This document shows positions 30,140-38,388 of a stretch of 43,861 nt of DNA, in pieces. Origin of the DNA: a virus; IMG/VR virus record IMGVR_UViG_3300050122_000023, positions 1 through 43,861 of that record. The stretch is one strand, 5' to 3'. Position 1 is the first letter of the stretch, and every line of letters starts with the position of its first letter. A program made the position numbers and the translations under genes. The notes beneath the pieces were generated by a model. It saw nothing but the letters and a program-made list of their open reading frames with translations. It was not told the DNA's origin and searched no databases.

Positions 30140-30547
30140 CTAGCAACTGCCAGGATACCCCGGTGGCGGCTTCGTTGAGCCAGCCAGCGGCAACAGCTCG
30201 CATGTCGCCTCGACGAAGCCACGGCCATATCGCGAATAGTTGTTGACATCGGCCACCGTATATGATCGATCGCCGCGCTGAACAATATCGGCCGTAAAAC
30301 CAGATTTGCCATCCATCAATCGAAATCGAGTGCAAATCAGGATGGAGCCAGTGATCACTTCGCCTTCAGGCGTGCGACGCAACTGGGAATAACTGATCGA
30401 CGTGACAACACCACCGAATGGTATCGGTACGGCTCGATTGACGGCCATTCCGTTTTCGCCTATAACTTGAGACATTCGATTGCAAATCAAGCCGCCCTCA
30501 AAAAAATCGATGTCCGTCAGAATATCTGAGACGTCAAGTTGCGGCAT
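30140..30547 (-). CDS. Head-tail junction protein, 135 aa, family uncertain
   Basis: This beta-rich protein (VPIPFGGVVTSISYSQLRRT, GSILICTRFRLMDGK, DIVQRGDRSYTVADV) lies between the gp10-like and terminator genes. In related phages that position holds a connector or completion protein. It overlaps the gp10-like gene by 14 bases. No specific family is certain. Confidence 0.65.
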   Translation of the reverse strand: MPQLDVSDILTDIDFFEGGLICNRMSQVIGENGMAVNRAVPIPFGGVVTSISYSQLRRTPEGEVITGSILICTRFRLMDGKSGFTADIVQRGDRSYTVADVNNYSRYGRGFVEATCELLPLAGSTKPPPGYPGSC

Positions 30548-31109
30548 CTTTCTTATCCCTAACTACGTATGTGATCGAATTTCGCAATTGGCCCGTATTG
30601 ACTAAGGCCACGATGCCGACATCGGTTTGTGCTGCTCCGGGCGGAGCTCCATTTTTCACTAGATCCAAATACACTTGCTCACTTTCGCGACGTTTGGTCT
30701 GTCGCTGGCGGTAACGATTACGAATCGTAGACGGCGCAAGAGGTGGTGGAATGTTCGAGTTGATCGTGTGTTTCACTTCGTTCGATGCCACGATACCGGC
30801 TCGATTCAATCCTTGCAGCATACCGGGCTGATTCCCATTCAAAGCAGCTTCACATGCCTGACGTAATTGCCTGAGTGATTCTTTCTCTGATTTCTTGACG
30901 CCTGGAATCAGGAAAGGTCGAGCCGGAACATTGCTAGCTGGTGAACCAAACTCCATGGCATAACCAATTGTGGCGTTGTTCACTGGCTCATCGTCACGAA
31001 CGTTTTGTCCATTATCGGGGATGCCAACCAACACTTGCTTGCCAGTGATCTTCGTAATCGCTTGAAAGACTTTTGAAACGTTGTCCTTAGTGATGGTAAC
31101 GGCTTTCAT
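30534..31109 (-). CDS. Tail completion/joining protein (HK97 gp10-like)
   Basis: The protein has 191 residues. The motif NNATIGYAMEFGSPASNVPA with RPFLIPGV is the typical signature of HK97 gp10-like and gpG-type completion proteins. The C-terminal part VNTGQLRNSITYVVR is also characteristic (DTGxLxxSI). It functions at the head-tail junction or in capping the tube. Its start overlaps the DUF6527 gene by 23 bases. Confidence 0.8.
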   Translation of the reverse strand: MKAVTITKDNVSKVFQAITKITGKQVLVGIPDNGQNVRDDEPVNNATIGYAMEFGSPASNVPARPFLIPGVKKSEKESLRQLRQACEAALNGNQPGMLQGLNRAGIVASNEVKHTINSNIPPPLAPSTIRNRYRQRQTKRRESEQVYLDLVKNGAPPGAAQTDVGIVALVNTGQLRNSITYVVRDKKDAAT

Positions 31110-31440
31110 CTGGCGGCTCCAATCGAATAATTTGATTCTTCAAAGCATGAGAACAATCATCGAGAAATTGAATTGAGCCGTCAGTCACGAATGAGTGACA
31201 TCGACCACAAACGAATTTGCAATCTGGATGTTCCTTATTGAACGTACACCAACACGAGTCACCAACTTTCCATGTAGATAAATAATGCCCGCCAGTTACC
31301 AAGATACTTGGCGTAAATGTCGGACGATCGTAATTCCCATTGAACGTCCAACCGGAATCGACCACATGCATCGATTCACAGCCAGGACACCAAAATCCAA
31401 GTTGATCGCCCAGAATGACTCGAAGAACACCCTGAAGCAT
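31087..31440 (-). CDS. DUF6527 zinc-binding-like protein
   Basis: The 117-residue product has FWCPGCESMH, WTFNGNYDRPTFTPSILV, CxxCHSFV and FLDDCSHAL, the conserved pattern of DUF6527, with several Cys/His that may bind zinc. It is a non-structural-looking gene inserted among head genes, as seen in other phages. Function unknown. The ATG directly follows the previous stop. Confidence 0.8.
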   Translation of the reverse strand: MLQGVLRVILGDQLGFWCPGCESMHVVDSGWTFNGNYDRPTFTPSILVTGGHYLSTWKVGDSCWCTFNKEHPDCKFVCGRCHSFVTDGSIQFLDDCSHALKNQIIRLEPPDESRYHH

Positions 31441-31578
31441 TCAAGTAAAAAACACAGCCAGCAAATACGCCACGAATGATCCAGCGAATAAATTCACTCG
31501 AGCTGGAACGTTGAACGTCGCAAGGACGCCGAGAACTAAGGCCAAAAGCAAACAGAAATAGTGAGCATTGACATGCAT
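31441..31578 (-). CDS. Small membrane protein, 45 aa
   Basis: The frame from ATG 31578 to TGA 31441-31443 is preceded by AGGAGAATTCG. It has two hydrophobic segments (YFCLLLALVLGVLATF and LFAGSFVAYLLAVFF) joined by NVPARVN. The stop directly abuts the DUF6527 start. It fills what would otherwise be a gap in the tightly packed cassette. Confidence 0.65.
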   Translation of the reverse strand: MHVNAHYFCLLLALVLGVLATFNVPARVNLFAGSFVAYLLAVFFT

Positions 31579-31587
31579 CGAATTCTC

Positions 31588-32007
31588 CTAATTCAACATT
31601 GGCCCACCCGGGCCGAAATTAACTTGCACTGGGCCCGTACCCATGTATCGAGCCAATTGTAAAAAGCGAATTCCGTAAGTGGTCATGTTCCAAAAAGCAC
31701 CGTCGGTTAATGACACTGATTTAGCGTCATATCCGACGGCCACTTTGTCGACCGACTTACTTGTGATTACTCCTTGAACCGTCCCTGGTATACCTCCGGC
31801 TCTGGCCGTTGCGTTGTCGCGAGCCATCAAAATCAGATGATGAGCCACGAACAAAGAGGTTCCATAATCAAGCTGTGCGCCCCATCGACCTGCATTCAAC
31901 AATCCACCGGCGATACCAATGAACATGTTCACTGAGTCGTCATCATAAATACTCGGATCGTCGAATGCTTTGAACGATTGTCGGAAAGAGGCGCTGGTGA
32001 CAGTCAT
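31588..32007 (-). CDS. Head-tail adaptor, DUF4054
   Basis: The product has 139 residues. FRQSFKAFDDPSIYDDDSVN, RWGAQLDYGTSLFVAHHLIL and the C-terminal FLQLARYMGTGPVQV are the pattern of DUF4054, a helical connector protein of contractile and siphophage heads. It overlaps the preceding gene by four bases. Confidence 0.85.
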   Translation of the reverse strand: MTVTSASFRQSFKAFDDPSIYDDDSVNMFIGIAGGLLNAGRWGAQLDYGTSLFVAHHLILMARDNATARAGGIPGTVQGVITSKSVDKVAVGYDAKSVSLTDGAFWNMTTYGIRFLQLARYMGTGPVQVNFGPGGPMLN

Positions 32008-32396
32008 GCGCTTTTCTTCACGCCGACTGGACCTTGCTTGGCACGAAGATCAGCACCCGAGGTATTCAGCTCGGCCTCGATCTCCTTGGCTGAGGCTTTT
32101 GCTCCGGGCTCGGCCGCCTTGATACGAGCAAACGCCGCATTGGCATTTGCCGTTGCGATGTCCGCTTCAATCGTGGCAGCCTTCGCGTCTGCGACTTGCT
32201 TCTCTATCCGAGCTTTTGTCTGCGCGGGTGATTCGATACGACCTTCGGCATTCGTATCTCGAATCCAGGGATGAAGCAAAAAATCATCATCGACTTCATG
32301 CTCACCCGGACCAAAGAAGCGCTCAGTGGTCAGCTTTTGACCCGGTTGAGCCGGTGAAGAAAACATGAAGGGTTTCAATACTCGAATTCTCGCCAT
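32004..32396 (-). CDS. Hypothetical head-region protein, 130 aa
   Basis: A beta-type N-terminal part (IRVLKPFMFSSPAQPGQKLT, GPGEHEVDDDFLLHPWI) resembles small proteins encoded after capsid genes in many phages. It is followed by a long Ala/Glu/Lys helix with a coiled-coil look (TKARIEKQVADAKAATIEAD). It may be a connector-associated or decoration protein; uncertain. Confidence 0.6.
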   Translation of the reverse strand: MARIRVLKPFMFSSPAQPGQKLTTERFFGPGEHEVDDDFLLHPWIRDTNAEGRIESPAQTKARIEKQVADAKAATIEADIATANANAAFARIKAAEPGAKASAKEIEAELNTSGADLRAKQGPVGVKKSA

Positions 32397-32423
32397 AAGA
32401 TTCTCCTTTACATCAACATCGAA

Positions 32424-33521
32424 TCAACCCAAATTGGAACGCAGACCGCACACCTCGGGATATACCATTTCGATCGCGCCCAGACGACCGAAGTACGTCA
32501 CGAGCTGGCGAATGTCACGATACTCCAGCGGAGTGCGCTGTAGCGGGACCAACGGGAAGCGAACGCGCATTGGATCCTTCACATACGCGAACATGCAGTT
32601 GGTCGCAGCCACGCCCTTGGCGTTGCCGTTGTTCGTGCCAAGCAGCCACTTGCAAGGCTGAATGTCGAGCGGACGGCCATTTGCACCATTGCTCAGGCTG
32701 TTCGCCTTGACGAACTCAAGGACCGAGATATTACCGGCAGTGCTGATCAGGGTCGAAACCAAGATCGAGTACGACGTCGGATCGACAAGCAGACGATCAG
32801 GCACGATCGCGAAGCCAGTGGCCTTCCAAATGCTGGAGAGCAGGCTGTTGATATCGGTCAGGATCTGTGCCGGGGTGGCAGTCGCCCAGCTACCGTTCAC
32901 CGCGTTACCGGTGTTGGTCAGCAAAGTCTGGTTGAATAGACCGGTCAAAGCCAATGCGGTATCGCCGACGTACACTTGCTCATCGGTGTCCATCTGATAC
33001 TTGAGCTGCATTGCCTCGAACTTTTGCTGATCGACCGGACGGCCGAGTTTCTGAGCCGAAGCCAGCTCAGGCAAGGTCCAAGAAAGCTGAGTTGCCCAAA
33101 TATTCAAAGGCAGCAAAGTCTTGCCAATATCCAGACCAATGCCGACAATGGCACTCGAGTCTTTACCGGCCCAGGCTTTGTTCGATCCAGCTACGCCCGG
33201 AGCTTGGGAGAAAGAGCTATTGGTGAAGCTCGAATCCTCATCCGCCATGCTGACATCGGTACGCAAGTCGATATCTCGACTCCACGTAACGGCTGCCAGA
33301 GGCATGTGCAGACGTTGATCCAAACGCTCCAACTCGCCCACCAGGAACGAACCGGAGGAATCGATCGTGGCCTGATCGAACGTGAACAGCCCATCCTGCG
33401 TGCGCAGTCGGGTATTGACGCTTGAATTGGTGCCACGAACCGAGCCCAACAGTCCACGCCGCGCCATTAGCGCGGTTGCCACAGCCGAATCTACGGTGGC
33501 GGGATGTGCTTGAACATTCAT
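32424..33521 (-). CDS. Major capsid protein, DUF2184
   Basis: The start at 33521 (GAGGACAGAATAC before the ATG) is chosen over 33536. The 365-residue product has the DUF2184 layout: an N-terminal arm, TLPELASAQKLGRPVDQQKF, VYVGDTALALTGLFNQTLLT and the C-terminal FPLVPLQRTPLEYRDIRQLV. This family forms HK97-fold capsids. It is preceded by cement and protease genes, as usual. Confidence 0.9.
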   Translation of the reverse strand: MNVQAHPATVDSAVATALMARRGLLGSVRGTNSSVNTRLRTQDGLFTFDQATIDSSGSFLVGELERLDQRLHMPLAAVTWSRDIDLRTDVSMADEDSSFTNSSFSQAPGVAGSNKAWAGKDSSAIVGIGLDIGKTLLPLNIWATQLSWTLPELASAQKLGRPVDQQKFEAMQLKYQMDTDEQVYVGDTALALTGLFNQTLLTNTGNAVNGSWATATPAQILTDINSLLSSIWKATGFAIVPDRLLVDPTSYSILVSTLISTAGNISVLEFVKANSLSNGANGRPLDIQPCKWLLGTNNGNAKGVAATNCMFAYVKDPMRVRFPLVPLQRTPLEYRDIRQLVTYFGRLGAIEMVYPEVCGLRSNLG

Positions 33522-33551
33522 GTATTCTGTCCTCATTATAGAAATAGTTGG

Positions 33552-34055
33552 TTAGACGTTGAAGGCGAGTTCGGCCATGCCGTTTGAATCGCTCGCGCAA
33601 GTGAAATAGCCGTTGTACGGGAACGTATTCATCTCAGTGGTTGAGCCGCCCGTGGCCGCTGCTTCCAATCCGCCTTGAACGTGTTGACCCGAGCTGGCCG
33701 CATACCACATGTAAGCCGGAGTATTAGCGGCTGCCGCATTGACGGCGAAGTTCTGAACGTAAACCGAGATATAGCCACGGCGCAGGATGTTGGCAATGCC
33801 CGAAGTCGGAGGCACTGACGTACCGAGAGGATCCGAGGCATTGGCACCTTGAGTCGGGAAAGGACGTACTAGAATGCCGTACACGGCCACGCCAGAGCCA
33901 TTGATGGGAACGACCAGGCCATTGACCAGGCCAACGGGCACGCCGTAGGACGGAAAAGCCGTAGCGCCGAAAGGCTGAGCTTCGACCGTTGCGATTCCAG
34001 CGCGGGTGATATCGCCAGGGATGCCGAAGGGCATACGAAAAGTATATGCAGTCAT
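33552..34055 (-). CDS. Structural cement/decoration protein (Gp24-like)
   Basis: The 167-residue protein has FRMPFGIPGDITRAGIATVE, VNGLVVPINGSGVAVYGILV and GYISVYVQNFAVNAAAANTP, matching the cement protein that lies between protease and DUF2184 capsid genes in related phages. It stabilises the capsid surface. Beta-rich, no membrane segments. Confidence 0.8.
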   Translation of the reverse strand: MTAYTFRMPFGIPGDITRAGIATVEAQPFGATAFPSYGVPVGLVNGLVVPINGSGVAVYGILVRPFPTQGANASDPLGTSVPPTSGIANILRRGYISVYVQNFAVNAAAANTPAYMWYAASSGQHVQGGLEAAATGGSTTEMNTFPYNGYFTCASDSNGMAELAFNV

Positions 34056-34094
34056 GTGAATTTTTCCTTTGAGAAATCTTGAATTAAGACGATG

Positions 34095-34799
34095 TTATCG
34101 AGCGCCAGAACGACCGGCCCAGAACTTCTGGTTGGCTTCGTTGATGGACTCAATCGTGACGGCTTTGCTGAAGTCTCGAGTCGATGCCGCCACCAGATTA
34201 GGTCGTGAGGCTGCGTTGTTTTGAACACGACGCATTTCGGCTGCTCCCGTAAACACATTCAGCAATGAGGGACCATCGAGTGTTTCAAGCGATCGACCGT
34301 ACAGAAGGGGATTGATGCACGCCTTGCCTTCGTCGGTCGTATTGGCCTTCAACAGCGAATTGAGCATGAAATTCTTCAAGCCCTTCTGACTGACGGCATC
34401 GGTGGTTGAAACCGACATTCCCGGCGATAGAATTTCGGCACGGGCCAAAATTTCCTTGACGAACGGCGCTACTGAATCGCCTACCCAAACGCGGCCCAAC
34501 ATGCTGGGATTTTTCGCCAGCTCTTCGGCTGACAGCACGGCATCCTCGACTTCGTCCTTTTTCTCTTCCTTCTTTTCGTCGTCCTTTTTCTCTTCCTTTT
34601 TGCCGTTCTTCTCTTCCCAATCCTTCATACGCTTGTCGACTGCATCATTGATCTTCTTGTCCATCGCACCGAAACCCTCAACGTCATCCGGCTCATCGTC
34701 TTCGGTCAATACGCGATCGAGCGCGGCTTGATCCTTAGTTTTGACGGCAGTCAATAAATTCAACAGCCGATCGATGATCTTGACTTTCTTACCACTCAT
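34095..34799 (-). CDS. Possible internal start: separate scaffold protein, 234 aa
   Basis: Within the protease gene, an in-frame ATG at 34799 (MSGKKVKIIDRLLNLLTAVK) has AGAGGT eight bases upstream. It begins exactly where the protease domain ends. The product would be only the coiled-coil scaffold. Nested scaffolds from internal starts are well known in phages such as lambda (Nu3). Confidence 0.5.
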   Translation of the reverse strand: MSGKKVKIIDRLLNLLTAVKTKDQAALDRVLTEDDEPDDVEGFGAMDKKINDAVDKRMKDWEEKNGKKEEKKDDEKKEEKKDEVEDAVLSAEELAKNPSMLGRVWVGDSVAPFVKEILARAEILSPGMSVSTTDAVSQKGLKNFMLNSLLKANTTDEGKACINPLLYGRSLETLDGPSLLNVFTGAAEMRRVQNNAASRPNLVAASTRDFSKAVTIESINEANQKFWAGRSGAR

Positions 34800-35579
34800 T
34801 TGCGTTACCTCTGATTGTGAATCTTTAATTGCTACACGCGGCCCAGCACGACCGCGATCGACTAGGGCTACGTGATTTCCGATAATGTTGTGCTGAATAG
34901 CTCGACCGGCTTCCGTTTGTTCATATTCCGAATCGTAGCCGCAGGACAATTCGGGCAATTCTTTGTTGACATACTTGATAGCTGCTTGATCAGTGATGAG
35001 CAAGTCGGCCATCAAAAACTCATCGTCAATGCCTGACCCTTGGCGAACGTTTTGAACCACGCCCACGGCGAGCTGTTTCCACGTTTCGGGTGAAACGAAC
35101 TCATTGGGATGCTCGACAGTGACCGGCTTGCCTTCGAATGAAGCGATCGTTTCCTCACGAAACACTTCACTGGCGTTTCGATCGACAACAATATGTCCGT
35201 CATTATTGGCGTCGAGCGGCAGTTCTTTCTGACTGTAAAGCTGTTGACCGGTCCGAGCGATGGCGACACCTTCGCATACGAGAAAACCTTCTGGAGTCAT
35301 GCGTCGTGATTTGCCAAGCTCACCCGGAGCATAGAAATTCATGCGATCGAGGATCTGAGCGTGCATCGAATCACCGACGCGCTTATGACTAAGAATTTTC
35401 AATCCCCCGTGAAGCTCCTCATCATTTTCCAAAGCGTCTTCAATTTGCACCATGATGTCTTTTGTTCGAGCTTGTTTCTCTGCAATCGCTTCTGCCTGTT
35501 TTTGTGGATGACCGGCTTTGACTAGCTCGGCAATGTTCGAAGAAATTGCTTCTTCGCTGTTCCCTTTCTTCAATGGCAT
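34095..35579 (-). CDS. DUF2213 prohead protease fused to scaffold-like domain
   Basis: The start is at 35579 (MPLKKGNSEEAIS). The 494-residue product begins with a short helical module (SSNIAELVKAGHPQKQAEAI). The protease domain follows: FEGKPVTVEHPNEFVSPETW, ELSCGYDSEYEQ and HNIIGNHVALVDRGRAG are typical of DUF2213. After about residue 260 come a charged Glu/Lys/Asp coiled coil and a C-terminal domain ending in NLVAASTRDFSKAV. The second half fits a scaffold that is cleaved during capsid maturation. It is upstream of the cement and capsid genes. Confidence 0.88.
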   Translation of the reverse strand: MPLKKGNSEEAISSNIAELVKAGHPQKQAEAIAEKQARTKDIMVQIEDALENDEELHGGLKILSHKRVGDSMHAQILDRMNFYAPGELGKSRRMTPEGFLVCEGVAIARTGQQLYSQKELPLDANNDGHIVVDRNASEVFREETIASFEGKPVTVEHPNEFVSPETWKQLAVGVVQNVRQGSGIDDEFLMADLLITDQAAIKYVNKELPELSCGYDSEYEQTEAGRAIQHNIIGNHVALVDRGRAGPRVAIKDSQSEVTQMSGKKVKIIDRLLNLLTAVKTKDQAALDRVLTEDDEPDDVEGFGAMDKKINDAVDKRMKDWEEKNGKKEEKKDDEKKEEKKDEVEDAVLSAEELAKNPSMLGRVWVGDSVAPFVKEILARAEILSPGMSVSTTDAVSQKGLKNFMLNSLLKANTTDEGKACINPLLYGRSLETLDGPSLLNVFTGAAEMRRVQNNAASRPNLVAASTRDFSKAVTIESINEANQKFWAGRSGAR

Positions 35580-35911
35580 TACGGCGCTCCAACTCGTGAG
35601 GGGAATGATCGTATCGGCAAAATCGCGGGCAACGCTGGCGTCCAACTCAAGCTAGTTGTCGGACACTGAGCAACGACGATGTAGTCATTCATATCTAAAC
35701 CGCCGGTCACAGGCATCAGTACCAGTGTTTGACTTTCATCGATCGCTGGTGGACCGTTGGCTATGGCTGCCGGATCAGTGTCGTTGCCGTAAGGATCGGT
35801 GATTGTGACAACCGGCGTGCCCGTGAGCAGCACGCCGGGAGGTAAGAACAACACGAAATTGAAGGTCAGAACAACCGACTCCAATGGATTTTTTTCATTG
35901 AATCGTTGCAA
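35579..35911 (-). CDS. Hypothetical structural protein, 110 aa
   Basis: A beta-type, Pro-rich small protein (VVLTFNFVLFLPPGVLLTGT, then PVVTITDPYGNDTDP). It overlaps the protease start by one base and begins one base after the acidic repeat gene. It may be a minor capsid-fibre or decoration component. No family recognised. Confidence 0.6.
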   Translation of the reverse strand: MQRFNEKNPLESVVLTFNFVLFLPPGVLLTGTPVVTITDPYGNDTDPAAIANGPPAIDESQTLVLMPVTGGLDMNDYIVVAQCPTTSLSWTPALPAILPIRSFPSRVGAP

Positions 35912-35912
35912 C

Positions 35913-38195
35913 TTAACTCTCCAAATGATCCGGCAACCAAATTACTGTGAACGTCCGATGAGGCATGAATACTTCATAGTTGCAATCGTAGATATACAGA
36001 TTCGGCACAAGCGGACCGTCAGTGATCGCCCAGTCGATATCTTGATCTTCCGCTGGCTCATATGCCCAATCCCATGAATCGTCAGTGAACTGCGAGAACG
36101 GAATTACCAAGTTGACGAGCGAGTATTCGGTCAGCGCCCATGAGATGTCATTATCCGAATCATCTTGCGTCCAATCCCAAGGATCCTCGACAAGCGACGG
36201 CGGTATGATGCTGATCGTAGAATCTCGATAAATCCATTCGTCGTCTTCGATCTCCTGACTGTGATTCCAAGGATCATCGATCGCAGCCATTTGCGCTGGT
36301 GCAATCGGTGCGTCGATCGTAAGCATCGAATCATCGTCAGCATCTTGCGTCCAGTCCCATGGATCTTCGATCGTGATCGGCTTGTTGTTGACGTAGACGT
36401 AATCATCAATGACTACATAATCATCATCGTCTTGCGTCCAGTCCCAAGGATCGGCTGACGGAAAGCTCAGATTCAGAGGGACATCGACAATCGCGTAATC
36501 GTCAGGCGTGACGTAATCATCTTCAGCTTGCGTATGATCCCAAGGATCTTCCGGCGGCATCGAGATCGGAATGATCAGCGTCGGGCCAACCGAGTCCGTG
36601 TCCAGGGCCTGGTACGTCTCGTCGTCCGGGTCCGCAGGGAACCAATCGTAGGCATCTTCAATCGTCAGCGTCTGATTCGCGACCAGATCGACAAGCGTGT
36701 AGTCGTCAATGATCGGGTAATCGTCATCGTCCGTCGGGAAGTGATCCCACTGATCTTCGACGCTGAGATCCGGGTTGTTGTTCGAGCCCACCGGCTCCAG
36801 GTCGGTCGTCGTGCCGTCGAGCTGGTCCGGCTCCTCGTCCCACCAGGTCGGATCTTCCTGATTGAGGAGCAGGTTTACGTCGTTTTCGTAATTGTCCTCG
36901 GTCCAGGTCTCGTCACTGTCGGCGGTCTGGAAGTGCTCTTGATCCCAGCCGTCTTCGATATTGAGGAACAACAGCCCAGTGTTGGCGTTGATGTTCAGGA
37001 AATCGTCGGTGACTACGTAATCGTCGTCGTCCGTCGGGAAGTGATCCCAGGTGTCATTTTGCGGCAGGTCGGCATCGTCGTTGCCGAAGTCGTCAGCAAA
37101 GAAGTCGTCCGGGTCTTCATCCCAATCCGTGTCGCTGTAAAACGGCAGGGCGGCCAGATTCGGCAAATCTGCCTGCTGGTAGCTGCCGGGCGTCCACGCG
37201 CTGAACTCGTAGGCGTCGTCGTTCGCCCAGCTCCAGGACTCTTCGTTCGCACTGACCGGGATGCGATCCTGGGTCTGGTAGGTGACGGGCAGCGGAATGA
37301 AGTCAATGACTTCGTCGAACAGTTCCGCATCTTCGCCGTAGTATTGGTTGGCGGCGTTGACCGCCGCATTCGCAATGACCGGGCCGCTCTGATCTTCGGT
37401 GAAGATGAGAGAATCATTCTCACCCGAATCGTCGATCCAGTCGAAATCAATCTCATACGCAAAGGAGGACAACGCCAGCTGGTAATAACCGTTGCTGAGC
37501 GCGTAGACTTCCGGCACTTCGTCGAAGTAATCCAGCCACTCGTCGCTGATCGCCAATTTCGGTTGACGCAGGGCGACGATGAACGCATCGAGCTTGTCGC
37601 TGACAACAACCGAGTAAACGTTGCTGATCGCACCGGGGGCGACGTTGTTCTGGTACTGGATGAATGCGTCGTACCCAGTGCCCGACGTAATCGTGCCGTT
37701 CGGCGGGATTGCCCAGCCGCCCGCTGCGGAGAACGATTGCGCCAGGACGCTGGACGCCAGTAAGGCGATAACGTCATCGCCGCCGTTCGCATTAATCACG
37801 CCCGTCGTGTGCGCGCCGCTGGTCGCGGTCGAATCACTCGCCGTCACCCCCAAATCGAGCGGCGTGAACTTGTCGCGACCCGAGGACTCCGCAACGAAGA
37901 TCGTCGGCGTGTCGCTGCCGGTCGTTGCGAATGTGAACGTGTTGACGGCGTTGCCGGTGATGTTCTGCGCTTGCCAGATGGCCAGCGTCAATCCCGTCGC
38001 CGAACCCGAAAAAGGCGAACTGGAAATCGGGCTCCAAACCAAACTCGTGCTGTCCGAAGGCGTCGGCACCCCTGCGCTGGCGGCGTTGTAGATCGCAAAG
38101 AACAGCAGGTTGTTGCCAGAGGTCGTGGCAATCGCTGTCGTGGTTTGCGTTGTGCCTGCGGCGGTTAAATTTCGGCCAATCGCCTGGACTAACAT
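35913..38195 (-). CDS. Large acidic Trp-Asp repeat protein with N-terminal beta-sandwich
   Basis: The protein has 760 residues. Residues 1-210 form a beta domain (NGGDDVIALLASS; AESSGRDKFTPLDLGV) related to the fibre-like gene at 39305 (SAGDDVAVFDFV; AFSGRNLSSPFTAV). Residues about 215-380 are acidic and aromatic. From about 380 to 740 a repeat of roughly 30 residues with core EDPWDWTQDDDDYVVIDDY recurs about 11 times, with loss of regularity toward the first copies. The extreme negative charge and regular W and Y are unusual; calcium-dependent folding, as in RTX-type repeats, or a DNA- or surface-mimic role are possibilities. Function unknown. Confidence 0.7.
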   Translation of the reverse strand: MLVQAIGRNLTAAGTTQTTTAIATTSGNNLLFFAIYNAASAGVPTPSDSTSLVWSPISSSPFSGSATGLTLAIWQAQNITGNAVNTFTFATTGSDTPTIFVAESSGRDKFTPLDLGVTASDSTATSGAHTTGVINANGGDDVIALLASSVLAQSFSAAGGWAIPPNGTITSGTGYDAFIQYQNNVAPGAISNVYSVVVSDKLDAFIVALRQPKLAISDEWLDYFDEVPEVYALSNGYYQLALSSFAYEIDFDWIDDSGENDSLIFTEDQSGPVIANAAVNAANQYYGEDAELFDEVIDFIPLPVTYQTQDRIPVSANEESWSWANDDAYEFSAWTPGSYQQADLPNLAALPFYSDTDWDEDPDDFFADDFGNDDADLPQNDTWDHFPTDDDDYVVTDDFLNINANTGLLFLNIEDGWDQEHFQTADSDETWTEDNYENDVNLLLNQEDPTWWDEEPDQLDGTTTDLEPVGSNNNPDLSVEDQWDHFPTDDDDYPIIDDYTLVDLVANQTLTIEDAYDWFPADPDDETYQALDTDSVGPTLIIPISMPPEDPWDHTQAEDDYVTPDDYAIVDVPLNLSFPSADPWDWTQDDDDYVVIDDYVYVNNKPITIEDPWDWTQDADDDSMLTIDAPIAPAQMAAIDDPWNHSQEIEDDEWIYRDSTISIIPPSLVEDPWDWTQDDSDNDISWALTEYSLVNLVIPFSQFTDDSWDWAYEPAEDQDIDWAITDGPLVPNLYIYDCNYEVFMPHRTFTVIWLPDHLES
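36050..37065 (-). repeat. Coding repeats (WDxxQDDDDYxxxDDY units)
   Basis: About 11 imperfect units of roughly 70-110 bases. On the plus strand they show as recurring (C)CA(A/G)TCCCA(A/T)GGATC and TCATCGTC stretches. Units on the low-coordinate side have moderate GC, while those above about 36590 are visibly more GC-rich, so the array may be a recombination joint. Confidence 0.7.
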
Positions 38196-38196
38196 C

Positions 38197-38388
38197 TCAG
38201 TTCACCGGTGGCGCATTAGCGCGAATCGGCGCGAACCACTGACGGTCCGGCGCGCGGCGCCGATGGATCAATCTACCGCGAACACGAACGCGGGAGCGCG
38301 GCACCCAAATTCTCGCAGGGGCGCGTACCGGAGCGCTGTCCGCAACGATGTCAACCCAGGAATTGTCCTCGCCGTCCTGATCCCACAT
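38197..38388 (-). CDS. Small Arg/Pro-rich protein, 63 aa
   Basis: The ATG overlaps the stop of the fibre-like gene by one base (TGATG) and the stop is one base before the acidic protein start. After an acidic head (MWDQDGEDNSWVDIV) the sequence is strikingly basic with a repeated RxPxRxWVPRSR-type pattern. The acidic head resembles the Trp-Asp repeats of the next protein, and the basic tail could bind it. Function unknown. Confidence 0.5.
   Translation of the reverse strand: MWDQDGEDNSWVDIVADSAPVRAPARIWVPRSRVRVRGRLIHRRRAPDRQWFAPIRANAPPVN

Noticed and set aside
30094-30335. Two overlapping minus-strand frames of 72 and 77 codons
   Set aside because: They lie mostly inside the gene at 30140-30547 in other phases and lack start signals or family features.
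36528-37763. A 411-codon open frame on the plus strand
   Set aside because: It is the antisense shadow of the acidic repeat gene; Asp/Glu codons read backwards give Val/Ile/Arg-rich nonsense, and no ribosome-binding site or family pattern is seen.
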